Shown piece by piece: positions 52,837-61,516 of a stretch of 64,000 nucleotides of DNA. The position numbers and the translations under genes are program-made. Numbering within the stretch: position 1 is the stretch's first letter; the number at the start of each line of letters is the position of its first letter. Under the pieces are notes generated by a model, which did no database searches, had not been told where the DNA came from, and was given only the letters and a program-made list of their open reading frames with translations. This DNA comes from Halovulum dunhuangense (GTDB taxonomy: Bacteria; Pseudomonadota; Alphaproteobacteria; Rhodobacterales; Rhodobacteraceae), in NCBI RefSeq assembly GCF_013093415.1, contig NZ_JABFBC010000001.1, forward strand, positions 992,001 through 1,056,000, given 5' to 3'.

Positions 52837-55640
52837 GTCCATTCCTTGCCATAGGCGATCTGCCCGGGGCCGGTGCCGACCGGCGAGGCCTGTGCCGGCA
52901 GGGCAGGCTCTGACTGCTCGGTGCGCGGCGCCTTCTCGATCCGCACGCGCAGGTCGTACCACGCCGCCTGTCCCGTCACCGGGTCCGAGTTCGACCAGCG
53001 CAGCCCGTCGCCCTTCGGCGGCAGCAATTCGTGGATCAGGTGGTTCAGCAGGAAGCCCCGCGTTGCCTCGGGGGCGTCGGGTTCCAACGCCCAGGCGCCC
53101 TTGCGCTTGCCGATGGCGTTCCATGTCCAGACCGTGCTGGGGTTGAGCGCGTCCATCCGCACCACAGGTACGCGGATGCGCCCGTGATGCGAGGTCAGAT
53201 AGGCCCAGTCGCCCTCCTCGAAGCCGTGCTTCTCCCACACGTCGCCCGAGACATAGAGCGGGTTCGCCCCGTGGATCTGCCGCAGCCACGCGTTCTGCGA
53301 CCCCCAGGAGTGATACATCGCCGCGGGTCGCTGCGTGATCGCGTGCAGCGGATAGTCCGCCACGTCGATGCGCGTCTCCTCGAAGGGCAGATACCAGACC
53401 GGCAGCGGGTCCATCGCCTCGCGCAGGCGATCGCGCAGATGCTCGGGCGGCTGCCGCTCTCCCTTGCCTTCGGCGGCCAGCTGGAACTTGCGCATCGGCT
53501 CGACGTAAAGCTGGAACAGGTACGGCTCGGGCGCGTCAGAGGGGTAGAAGCCCATCTCGGCGGCCCAGGTCTGATAGGCCATGTTCACGGGCTTGTAATA
53601 CAGCGCCTCCTCGGGGATATGCTCGATCCAGAAGCCGCCGTTCCGCTTGTAGGCCTCGATCTGGTCGGGGTTCGGCGCGCCGCGCCCGCGGCTCTTGCCG
53701 TCCGGGCCGCGGAAGCCGGCCAGCGGCCCGATGCCCGGGCGACGCTGGTGGTTGACCATGTAATCGGCGTAGTCGCGGTAGATGGCGCTGCCCGCATCGT
53801 CCACCATGCCCGGCAGGCCCAGCTTCGCGCCGAGTTGCAGAAGCGCCGTCTGGAAGCCCCGCACCTCGCGGTCGGGCTCCACCACCGGCCAGCGGATCGC
53901 GTCCGCCGCAGCTTCCGGCTCGCAGATCGGGCGGTCGAGCAGGCTGATGCAGTCGTGCCGTTCCAGATAGGTGGTGTCCGGCAGGATCAGGTCGGCATAG
54001 GCGACCATCTCTGACGAGTAGGCGTCGGCATAGATGATCTTCGGGATCCGGTACTCGCCATCCTCGCCCTTGTCGGTCAGCATCTGCATGACCTGCGCGG
54101 TGTTCATCGACGAGTTCCACGCCATGTTGGCCATGTAGAGGAACAGCACGTCGATCGGGTACGGATCGCCCGCATGCGCGTTCGAGATGACCATGTGCAT
54201 CATCCCGTGCGCGGACAGGGGCGCCTCCCAGGTGAAGGCCTTGTCGATGCGCCGGGCGCTGCCATCGGCGTGCAGCAGCAGGTCTTCGGGCCCGCGCGGA
54301 TAGCCCAGATGCGGCCCGTCCAGCGGCTTGCCCGGCGTCACCCCCGCATGGGGGCGCGGATGCGCCGATACGGGCTTGGGGTAGGGCGGCTTGAAGCGGA
54401 AGCCGCCCGGCACCTCGACGCTGCCCAGCAGAAGCTGAAGCATGTGCAGCGCGCGGGCAGTCTGGAAGCCGTTGGAATGGGCCGAGATGCCCCGCATCGC
54501 GTGGAAGCTGACCGGGCGGCCCTTCATGGTCGCGTGCCGCTCGCCCCGGAAATCGGTCCAGGGCTGGTCGATCTCGATCGCCTGGTCAAAGGCGACATGC
54601 GCCAGTTCCGCGGCGATGCGCCTGATCGTCTCCACCGGCACGCCGCAGCGCGCCGACACCGCCTCGGGCGCGTGGGACGGGTCGAGATAGCGTTCCGCCA
54701 GTTTCTGGAACACGGGCGACATGCCGTGATAGTTGCCATGCAGCGCGGGCTTCACCCCGGGCGCATCAAAGGGCTTGAGGCTTTCGCTCACCCGGTCCCA
54801 GACCAGTTCCTTGCCGTTCTCGTCGCGCGCGAACAGCCCGTCCGCGTCCAGCAGAACCGGCGCGTTGGTCATCCGGCAAAGGTAATCCAGATCGATCTTC
54901 CCGGCCTTCAGCAACTCGTGCACCAGCGCCAGGATGAACAGCCCGTCGGTGCCGGGCGTGATCGAGACCCATTCGTCGGCCACGGCGTTGTAGCCGGTCC
55001 GCACCGGGTTCACGCCGATCACCTTGGCGCCGCGTTCCTTCAGCCGGCCCAGACCCATCTTGATCGGGTTGGAATCGTGATCCTCGGCCACGCCGAAGAT
55101 CATGAACAGCTTCGTATGCTCCCAGTCGGGGGCGCCGAATTCCCAGAACGCGCCGCCCAGCGTGTAGATGCCCGCCGCCGCCATGTTGACCGAGCAGAAG
55201 CCGCCATGCGCGGCGTAATTCGGCGTGCCGAACTGCTGTGCCCACCAGCCGGTGAAGGATTGCGACTGGTCGCGCCCGGTGAAGAAGGCCAGCTTCTCGG
55301 GGGCGCTTTCGCGGACCGGCGCAAGCCAGCTGGTCGCAAGCTCCAGCGCCTCGTCCCACGAGATTTCCTCGAACTCGCCCGAGCCGCGCGGCCCGGTGCG
55401 CTTCAGCGGCGCGCGCAGGCGCGCCGGCGATGTGTGCTGCATGATCCCGGCAGAACCCTTGGCGCACAGGACGCCGCGGTTCACGGGATGGGCGCGGTTG
55501 CCCTCGATGTATTTGACCTTGCCGTCCTTGATATGGACGTTGATGCCGCAGCGGCACGCGCACATGTAACAAGTCGTCTGTGCAATGCTGTCCGCCACCT
55601 GCGGAGATAGGTCTATCCGCGGTTGCTTGTGACTGCTCAT
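52833..55640 (-). CDS. soeA: Molybdopterin oxidoreductase large subunit (SoeA-like)
   Basis: Catalytic subunit (935 aa) of the DMSO reductase superfamily, binding bis-molybdopterin guanine dinucleotide and one [4Fe-4S] cluster through Cys24, Cys27, Cys31 and Cys59. There is no twin-arginine signal, so it stays in the cytoplasm, as described for SoeA sulfite dehydrogenase. Other blocks: NPVRTGYNAVADEWVSITPG, LILPDTTYLERHDC and the C-terminal cofactor-binding part with QRPAAMYHSWGSQNAWLRQI. The ATG at 55640 follows GGGGAGGAAG. Assignment to sulfite oxidation is by overall resemblance and lack of a signal; thiosulfate or polysulfide chemistry is not excluded. Confidence 0.82.
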   Translation of the reverse strand: MSSHKQPRIDLSPQVADSIAQTTCYMCACRCGINVHIKDGKVKYIEGNRAHPVNRGVLCAKGSAGIMQHTSPARLRAPLKRTGPRGSGEFEEISWDEALELATSWLAPVRESAPEKLAFFTGRDQSQSFTGWWAQQFGTPNYAAHGGFCSVNMAAAGIYTLGGAFWEFGAPDWEHTKLFMIFGVAEDHDSNPIKMGLGRLKERGAKVIGVNPVRTGYNAVADEWVSITPGTDGLFILALVHELLKAGKIDLDYLCRMTNAPVLLDADGLFARDENGKELVWDRVSESLKPFDAPGVKPALHGNYHGMSPVFQKLAERYLDPSHAPEAVSARCGVPVETIRRIAAELAHVAFDQAIEIDQPWTDFRGERHATMKGRPVSFHAMRGISAHSNGFQTARALHMLQLLLGSVEVPGGFRFKPPYPKPVSAHPRPHAGVTPGKPLDGPHLGYPRGPEDLLLHADGSARRIDKAFTWEAPLSAHGMMHMVISNAHAGDPYPIDVLFLYMANMAWNSSMNTAQVMQMLTDKGEDGEYRIPKIIYADAYSSEMVAYADLILPDTTYLERHDCISLLDRPICEPEAAADAIRWPVVEPDREVRGFQTALLQLGAKLGLPGMVDDAGSAIYRDYADYMVNHQRRPGIGPLAGFRGPDGKSRGRGAPNPDQIEAYKRNGGFWIEHIPEEALYYKPVNMAYQTWAAEMGFYPSDAPEPYLFQLYVEPMRKFQLAAEGKGERQPPEHLRDRLREAMDPLPVWYLPFEETRIDVADYPLHAITQRPAAMYHSWGSQNAWLRQIHGANPLYVSGDVWEKHGFEEGDWAYLTSHHGRIRVPVVRMDALNPSTVWTWNAIGKRKGAWALEPDAPEATRGFLLNHLIHELLPPKGDGLRWSNSDPVTGQAAWYDLRVRIEKAPRTEQSEPALPAQASPVGTGPGQIAYGKEWT

Positions 55641-55732
55641 GCTTCCTCCCCGAGTGTCGACAATACCCATTGCGTCGGCCGCGTCGAGAGGGGTTAAACG
55701 GTTTGGGAACGAAATCAGGGAATTTGAAGCGG

Positions 55733-56455
55733 ATGCTGGAAGCGATCGGTTTCGATGCGGATGACACGCTGTGGCAGAACGAACAGTTCTTCCGCATCAC
55801 CGAGGGACGGTTCCATGAATTGCTGAACGATTACGCCGCGCCCGACCACCTGGCCGAGCGCCTGCTCGCGGCCGAGCGGCGCAATCTCGCGCGATACGGC
55901 TTCGGGGTGAAGGGCTTTACCCTTTCGATGATCGAGACCGCGATCGAGGTGACCGAGGCGCGCGTTCCCGCCCATATCCTTCGCGACATCCTCGAGGCGG
56001 GCAAGGAGTTGCATGCGCACCCGATCGAGCTTCTGCCGAATGTCCGCCAGGTGGTTGAGCGGCTGGCCGACACGCACCGGCTGCTGCTGATCACCAAGGG
56101 CGACCTGTTCGACCAGGAACGCAAGCTTGCGCAATCGGGCCTGGGCGACCTGTTCGACGGCGTGGAGATCGTCAGCGACAAGACGCCCGGGACCTATGCC
56201 CGCATCTTCCGCGACCATGCCGGCGGGGCAGAGGCCGGGCTGATGGCGGGGAACTCGCTCAAGTCCGACGTGATCCCGATGATTCAAGCGGGGGGCTGGG
56301 GGGTGCATGTACCGCATGGCCTGACCTGGGCGCTGGAACATGCCGAGGCCCCGCGCGAGGCGGCTCGCTTCCGCAAGATCGACGACCTGGGTGGCCTGCT
56401 GCCGCTGGTCGAGGAAATCAATGCGGCTGGATCAGGATCGCTCGGAAGTCGTTGA
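55733..56455 (+). CDS. HAD-superfamily hydrolase
   Basis: Haloacid dehalogenase-type phosphatase (240 aa). Motif I FDADDTLW (residues 6-13) with the nucleophilic Asp, motif II LITKGD, motif III Lys in SDKTPG and motif IV GNSLKSDV. The cap domain lies after motif I. Substrate unknown. The TTG three codons earlier is too near the AGGGA site, so ATG at 55733 is chosen. Divergent from soeA; its last 38 bases overlap the 3' end of the glycerate kinase gene on the other strand. Confidence 0.87.
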   Translation: MLEAIGFDADDTLWQNEQFFRITEGRFHELLNDYAAPDHLAERLLAAERRNLARYGFGVKGFTLSMIETAIEVTEARVPAHILRDILEAGKELHAHPIELLPNVRQVVERLADTHRLLLITKGDLFDQERKLAQSGLGDLFDGVEIVSDKTPGTYARIFRDHAGGAEAGLMAGNSLKSDVIPMIQAGGWGVHVPHGLTWALEHAEAPREAARFRKIDDLGGLLPLVEEINAAGSGSLGSR

Positions 56456-57695
56456 CGTTGGTCAGGGTGGGCCCGGTCACCACCTGATCGTCGAGCAGCG
56501 CGAACAGGCCGTGCCCGTCGAAGCGGTGCAGGGCGGTTGCGATGGACATGCCGGCCGCTTCGGCGCGCGTCGGCGTGTCGGGGCCGACGATCGCCCCCGC
56601 CACTTCCTCGGCGCCATCGACGCCGTCGGTATCCCCGGCGATCGCCCATATGCCCCGCGCCCCGTCCAGCGCGTCGGCGAGGCCCAGAAGGAAGTCCACG
56701 TTGCGCCCGCCCTTGCCCAGCGCGCGACCGTCGCGCGGCAGGGTGACGGTGGTCTCTCCGCCCGAGATCAGCACCAGCGGCGCGTCCCCCGGCGTCATCG
56801 CGGCCTGCCTTTCCAGAGCAAGTGCGGCAAATTCGCGGCCGGTCGCGCGCGCCTCGCCCTCGATGGCGTCGCCCAGGATTTCAGCGGTGACGCCCGCTGT
56901 CCGCGCCACATCCGCCGCCGCCTCGAGCGAGGCCATGGGGGCCGCGACGACATGTGCCGTGGCATGGGCCAGGCGGGGGTCGCCCGGCTTCACGCTTTCC
57001 CGGGCGGGGTCGTTCAGCGCCGCGCGGATGCTGTCGGGCAGGTCCAGGTCGTATTTCGCGATCAGCGTCCGTGCATCGGCCAGCGTGGTCGGGTCGCCTA
57101 CCGTCGGACCCGAGGCGATGTTCACCGGATCGTCGCCCGGCACGTCCGAGATCAGCAGCGAGGTCATCCGCGCGGGCCAGGCCGCCGCCGCAAGCCGGCC
57201 GCCCGCCGTTCGGCTCAGATGCCGGCGGATGCAGTTCATTTCGTCGATGGACGCGCCCGAGGCCAGCAGCGCCCGGTTCAGGGCCTGCGCATCCTCGTGC
57301 GCCAGCCCCTCGGGCAGCAGCGTCAGCAGCGCGGAACCGCCGCCCGAGATCAGAGCCAGCACATGATCCTCGGGTCCGAGGCTTTCCAGCAGTGCGAGCA
57401 TGCGTTCGGCGGCCCGGGCCCCGGCCGCGTCGGGCACGGGATGGGCCGCCTCGACGATCTCGATCCGTGCGCAGGGCGCGGCATGGCCGTAGCGGGTGAC
57501 GACAAGTCCTGTCAGATCGCCCCCGTAGTGGCGTTCGACAACAGCCGCCATGGCGGCCGAGGCCTTGCCCGCGCCGATCACGACCAGCCGGCCCGGCACC
57601 GTTTCGGGCACATGCGGCGGCACGATCCGCTCGGGCAGGGCGGCGGATACGGCCGCGTCGAACAGGGCGCGCAGCAGGGTGCGGGGCTCGGTCAC
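56418..57695 (-). CDS. gckA: Glycerate 2-kinase (MOFRL family)
   Basis: Glycerate kinase of the DUF4147/MOFRL class (425 aa), giving 2-phosphoglycerate from D-glycerate in sugar-acid and glyoxylate/serine routes. N-terminal Rossmann-like domain with VVIGAGKASAAMA; ALISGGGSALL and LLISDVPGDDP; C-terminal MOFRL domain with LISGGETTVTL and GGRNVDFLLGLADAL. GTG start overlapping the lactonase stop (GTGA). Product position (2- or 3-phosphate) follows the family, not a test here. Confidence 0.88.
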   Translation of the reverse strand: MTEPRTLLRALFDAAVSAALPERIVPPHVPETVPGRLVVIGAGKASAAMAAVVERHYGGDLTGLVVTRYGHAAPCARIEIVEAAHPVPDAAGARAAERMLALLESLGPEDHVLALISGGGSALLTLLPEGLAHEDAQALNRALLASGASIDEMNCIRRHLSRTAGGRLAAAAWPARMTSLLISDVPGDDPVNIASGPTVGDPTTLADARTLIAKYDLDLPDSIRAALNDPARESVKPGDPRLAHATAHVVAAPMASLEAAADVARTAGVTAEILGDAIEGEARATGREFAALALERQAAMTPGDAPLVLISGGETTVTLPRDGRALGKGGRNVDFLLGLADALDGARGIWAIAGDTDGVDGAEEVAGAIVGPDTPTRAEAAGMSIATALHRFDGHGLFALLDDQVVTGPTLTNVNDFRAILIQPH

Positions 57696-58549
57696 AGGAT
57701 CACCTCGGGTTCGGGCAGCGCGCCGATGGGCAGGCGCGCGGTGAAGATCGATCCGGCCAGCGGCTCGGTCTCCAGCGTTCCCGCGTCTAGCCCCTGCCGG
57801 GCGCTGGTCACGAAAAGCCGCCCGTCGGGGGTCAGCGCGGGGCAGGTGGGGCGGCTGACGGGCAGCGTCACCTGCTCGCGGGCCAGCCCGTTGGTGCCGA
57901 TGCGGATGACGCGCGACCCGCCCCAGAGCGCGACCCAGAGCGCCCCGCTTTCGTCGGTCACCGCGCCGTCGGGCCGGGCCGTCGGATCATCGACAACGTG
58001 GAAAACCTCGGGCGCGCCGATCGGCCAGCCCTCGGGACCGAGCAGCCAGCGGTAGATGGTGGCAAGCCGGGTATCCGCGAAATAGGCGCAGCGGCCATCG
58101 GGCGAGAAGCAGATCGCGTTGGGCGTGGTCAGGCCGCGCCGCAGGCAGCGCAACGCGCCCCGGTACCAGCGGTAGAGCGCCCCCGCCTCGTGCTCGCCCT
58201 GCTTGCCCATGGTGCCGATCCAGAATCCGCCCTGCCGGTCGGCGCGCCCGTCATTGGAGCGGGTCGCAGGGTTGTCCGCCTCCAGCGGGCAAAGCGTGTC
58301 GCCCGCATGGGTGTCGGGGTCGAACAGCATCAGCCCTGTCTCGGTCGCGATCAGCAGCGCGCCCGTGCTGGTGCGCGCCGCCGCAGAGGCCATCTGGCCG
58401 CCCTCCCAGCTTTCCAGCGTCTTTCCTTCGGGATCGAGCCGGTAAAGCATGCATCCGGTGATGTCGAAGAACCACAGATGCGTGCCATCCCAGAGCGCGC
58501 CCTCGCCCAGTTCGCAGCGCATCTCCCTGAACAGTCCGGCCTGCACCAT
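57692..58549 (-). CDS. SMP-30/gluconolactonase family protein
   Basis: Six-bladed beta-propeller lactonase (285 aa) that hydrolyses sugar lactones. Metal ligands expected from the family are visible: Glu in GEGALWD, Asn/Asp in NDGRADRQGGFWIGTMG, Asn in TPNAICFSPDG and Asp in RPDGAVTDESGALWVALWGG (read in parts). Coupled to the glycerate kinase gene by a four-base overlap, consistent with a sugar-acid route ending in glycerate. Sugar specificity cannot be read from sequence. Confidence 0.87.
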   Translation of the reverse strand: MVQAGLFREMRCELGEGALWDGTHLWFFDITGCMLYRLDPEGKTLESWEGGQMASAAARTSTGALLIATETGLMLFDPDTHAGDTLCPLEADNPATRSNDGRADRQGGFWIGTMGKQGEHEAGALYRWYRGALRCLRRGLTTPNAICFSPDGRCAYFADTRLATIYRWLLGPEGWPIGAPEVFHVVDDPTARPDGAVTDESGALWVALWGGSRVIRIGTNGLAREQVTLPVSRPTCPALTPDGRLFVTSARQGLDAGTLETEPLAGSIFTARLPIGALPEPEVIL

Positions 58550-58732
58550 CGCTCTCCGCTAGCGGTTCCGGCGCGGACCCTGCCCCGAAACGGCGGCATC
58601 CGCAATCGCTTTGCGGCGCAGGCTGGTTGCCGGCCGCAACCACGCGGCGGCGGTTTATCGGGCATCACCGCACAGGGCTGGTCACGCGACCGGCAGCAGG
58701 CCCGCGAGATTGCCTGGCGGGTGCGACAACTC

Positions 58733-58769
58733 TTGCCATGCCCGGTTTACCTGATAGCTTCCTCCTCCC
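58733..58769 (+). promoter_or_regulatory. Promoter-like boxes right at the puuA start
   Basis: TTGCCA (58733-58738), 16-base spacer, TAGCTT (58755-58760). A transcript from it would begin about 0-3 bases before the puuA ATG at 58770. The interval to the ATG reads CCTCCTCCC, the opposite of a Shine-Dalgarno site. The remainder of 58550-58732 holds no other clear feature. Confidence 0.4.
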
Positions 58770-60128
58770 ATGAAAGACTCTGCCCAGGCGACCGATATCG
58801 ACAGCTGGATTGCGGCCCGACCCGAGCTGAAAAGCCTGCGGGTGGCGGTATGCGATTTGAACGGCTGCTACCGTGGCAAGCGCGTTCCCGTGGAGGGCGC
58901 GCTGAAAAGCCTGCGCGACGGGATCCGCATGCCGCTCACGCTCAGCGCGCAGGACATCTGGGGGCGCGATATCGTGGACAACCCCGCGCTCGAGGCCGGG
59001 GATGGCGACGGCATCGCGCGGCCCACTGGGCGCGCGCCGCTGGATGTGGACTGGCTGGAGCGTCCGTCGGCGCTGATGCCGCTCTGGATGTTCACCGAGG
59101 ATGGCAGACCCAGCCCGACCGATCCGCGCCAGGTGCTGGCGCGTGTGGTGGAACGCGCGGCGCGCGCGGGGCTGACGGCGGTGGTGGGCACCGAGCTGGA
59201 ATTCCACCTGATCGATGCAAGCGACCGTTTTCCGGCCGCCCCGATCTCGCCCGCGACGGGGCGGCGCCTGATGGCGGACGGGGTGCATGCGGTCGACGAT
59301 CTGGACGGTTTCGACGCGTTCTTCGACAGGCTCTACGCGGCGGCGGGTCGGTCGGGCGTGCCGGTGGACGCGGCGATCGCCGAAGGCAGCCCCGGCCAGT
59401 TCGAGGTGACGCTTCGCCACCAGGCCGATATCCTGAAAGCCGCCGACGATGCGCAGTTCCTGAAGCGCCTGGTGCGCGGGATCGCCCGCCAGCACGGGCT
59501 GGCGGCGACCTTCATGGCCAAGCCCTACCAGGATTATTCCGGCAACGGCTTTCATGTGCACATGAGCCTTCTGGACCGCGACGGGCGCAACATGTTCGAC
59601 GATGGCACCCCGCAGGGCTCTGCGATGCTGCGCCACGCGGTCGCCGGGTGCCTTGGGGTGCTGGAGCCGCTGACGCTGATCTTCGCGCCGCATCTGAACT
59701 CCTACCGCCGGCTTGCCCCGGGCAGCCATGCGCCCAGCTTCGTGTCCTGGGCCCATGAAAACCGATACGCCGCACTGCGCATCCCCGGCGGGCCCGGCTA
59801 TTCGCGGCGGCTGGAGCATCGCGTCTCGGGCGCGGACGCCAATCCCTACCTCGTTCTTGCCGTCGTGCTGGGCGCGGCCCTTGACGGGATCGAGGCCGGG
59901 CGCGAGCCGCCACCGGCCCTGGTGGGCAACCCGCTGGAGAGCGACCTGCCGCAGCTGACGGGAAGCTGGGAGCAGGCGATCACCGCCTTCCGGGACAGCG
60001 ACGCCGCCGCCGCGCTGCTGGGGCCCGAGATGGCGACGATCTTCGGCGCGGCGAAGGCGCAGGAATGGGAGCGGTTCACCGCGCGGATGAGCGAGTTCGA
60101 ACTGCAAAGCTATCTGGAGGTCGTGTGA
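58770..60128 (+). CDS. puuA: Glutamine-synthetase-like gamma-glutamylpolyamine synthetase
   Basis: GS-fold ligase (452 aa) that joins glutamate to putrescine or a related amine, the first step of the Puu pathway. The catalytic domain has the metal-binding GTELEFHLID, the AEGSPGQFEVTL motif, GNGFHVHMSL, the ATP-related NSYRRLAPGSHAP and the late RLEHRVSGADANPYL. An in-frame TAG at 58755 makes the ATG at 58770 the first start, yet no ribosome site is present. Followed by puuB and pot genes, which supports polyamine rather than ammonia use. Confidence 0.85.
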   Translation: MKDSAQATDIDSWIAARPELKSLRVAVCDLNGCYRGKRVPVEGALKSLRDGIRMPLTLSAQDIWGRDIVDNPALEAGDGDGIARPTGRAPLDVDWLERPSALMPLWMFTEDGRPSPTDPRQVLARVVERAARAGLTAVVGTELEFHLIDASDRFPAAPISPATGRRLMADGVHAVDDLDGFDAFFDRLYAAAGRSGVPVDAAIAEGSPGQFEVTLRHQADILKAADDAQFLKRLVRGIARQHGLAATFMAKPYQDYSGNGFHVHMSLLDRDGRNMFDDGTPQGSAMLRHAVAGCLGVLEPLTLIFAPHLNSYRRLAPGSHAPSFVSWAHENRYAALRIPGGPGYSRRLEHRVSGADANPYLVLAVVLGAALDGIEAGREPPPALVGNPLESDLPQLTGSWEQAITAFRDSDAAAALLGPEMATIFGAAKAQEWERFTARMSEFELQSYLEVV

Positions 60129-61480
60129 ACGCACCGGTCAAGGATGTCAGGCCGCAGGGCTTCGGGCTGGAAACCGACGGCGACGGATTGTCCGGGACGG
60201 GCGCGCGCGCCTATCCCGGCTCGTATTACGCGGCATCTGCCAATCCGGCGCCCGAGCGGCCTGCGGTCGAGGGCGCCGTGGACGCGGATGTCTGCATCGT
60301 GGGGGCAGGCTACACGGGCCTTTCCTGCGCGCTGGAGCTTGCCGAGCGCGGCTTGAAGGTCACCGTGGTCGAAGGGGCCAGGGTCGGCTGGGGCGCCTCG
60401 GGCCGTAATGGCGGCCAGCTGGTGAACGGGCTCAACGCCTCGCTCGAGAAGATCGGCCGCGTGTTCGGTCCCGAGACGCAGGCCTTTGTCGGCGGGCTCG
60501 TGACCGAAGGCGGACAGATCATCCGCGACCGCGTCGCCCGTTATGGCATCGATTGCGACCTGAAGCAGGGCAACATCTTTGCCGCCTATACCGACAAGCA
60601 GATGCAGGAGCTGGAGGCGAAGCGAAAGCTCTGGGCGCGCTTCGGCATGAACGATCACGAGATGCTGGACCGCAAGGCCATCCGCACGCATGTCGGAACC
60701 GATGCCTATGTCGGCGGCATGATCGACTGGTCGGGCGGGCATCTGCATCCCCTCAATCTTGCGCTGGGCGAGGCGGCGGCGGTCGAAAGCCTGGGGGGCA
60801 CCATCCACGAGCAGTCGCTGGTGACCGGGGCCGAGGTGGCAAGCGAGCGCCCCAGCATCCGGACCACCAATGGCGAGGTGCGGGCACGGGTGCTGGTGCT
60901 GTGCGGCAACGCCTATCTCGGGCGGACGGTGCCCCAGCTTGCGACGCGCGTGCTGGCGGCCTCCACCCAGATGATCGCGACCGAGCCGCTGGGCAAGCGG
61001 GCGGAGGAGATCCTGCCCACCGATCTGTGCGTCGAGGACCTGCGCTACATCCTCGATTACTACCGCCTGTCGGCGGATGGCCGGCTTCTGTTCGGCGGCG
61101 GGACCGTATATGGCGGATCCACCCCCGCGGATATCGAGGCGAAGCTGCGGCCGAACCTGGAGAAGCTGTTCCCGGCCCTTGAAGGCGTGCGCATCGACCA
61201 TGCCTGGTCCGGCAATTTCGCGCTGACATTCAGCCGCGTGCCGCAATTGGGAAAGCTCGGCCCCAACACCTATTTCGCGCACGGCTACTCTGGACACGGG
61301 GTCACGGGCAGCCATCTGTTCGGGAAGATTCTTGCCGATGCGATAACCGGTGATTTGACCCGGTTCGATACATTTGCCAGCCTGCCCTGGCGCCCCTTTC
61401 CAGGCGGGCAGACCTTTCGCGTACCTTATTCCATCCTCGGAAGCTGGTGGTACGGGCTGCGCGACAGACTGGGACTATAA
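60125..61480 (+). CDS. puuB: Gamma-glutamylputrescine oxidase (FAD-dependent)
   Basis: FAD-dependent oxidoreductase of the DadA/PuuB class (451 aa), oxidising gamma-glutamylputrescine to the aldehyde. Dinucleotide motif VGAGYTGLSCALELAERG near residues 59-76, ARVGWGASGRNGGQLVNG, and the C-terminal FAHGYSGHGVTGSHLFGK. GTG start overlapping the puuA stop (GTGTGA), with GGAGGTC upstream. Tight coupling with puuA fits consecutive steps. Confidence 0.9.
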   Translation: MNAPVKDVRPQGFGLETDGDGLSGTGARAYPGSYYAASANPAPERPAVEGAVDADVCIVGAGYTGLSCALELAERGLKVTVVEGARVGWGASGRNGGQLVNGLNASLEKIGRVFGPETQAFVGGLVTEGGQIIRDRVARYGIDCDLKQGNIFAAYTDKQMQELEAKRKLWARFGMNDHEMLDRKAIRTHVGTDAYVGGMIDWSGGHLHPLNLALGEAAAVESLGGTIHEQSLVTGAEVASERPSIRTTNGEVRARVLVLCGNAYLGRTVPQLATRVLAASTQMIATEPLGKRAEEILPTDLCVEDLRYILDYYRLSADGRLLFGGGTVYGGSTPADIEAKLRPNLEKLFPALEGVRIDHAWSGNFALTFSRVPQLGKLGPNTYFAHGYSGHGVTGSHLFGKILADAITGDLTRFDTFASLPWRPFPGGQTFRVPYSILGSWWYGLRDRLGL

Positions 61481-61516
61481 GACGACTGCGACTTCTAACC
61501 GGGAGAACCTCCAGCC

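Noticed and set aside
54174-55610. A 478-codon plus-strand frame opposite soeA
   Set aside because: Antisense to a clearly coding cofactor-binding protein; composition is that of a shadow frame.
50365-55640. Periplasmic DMSO or TMAO reductase
   Set aside because: The large subunit has no twin-arginine signal, so a periplasmic enzyme exported by Tat is unlikely; a cytoplasmic SoeA-like enzyme fits better.
58770-60128. Glutamine synthetase (glnA)
   Set aside because: The GS fold is present, but the adjacent oxidase and polyamine transporter genes, and the motifs, fit gamma-glutamylpolyamine synthetase better.
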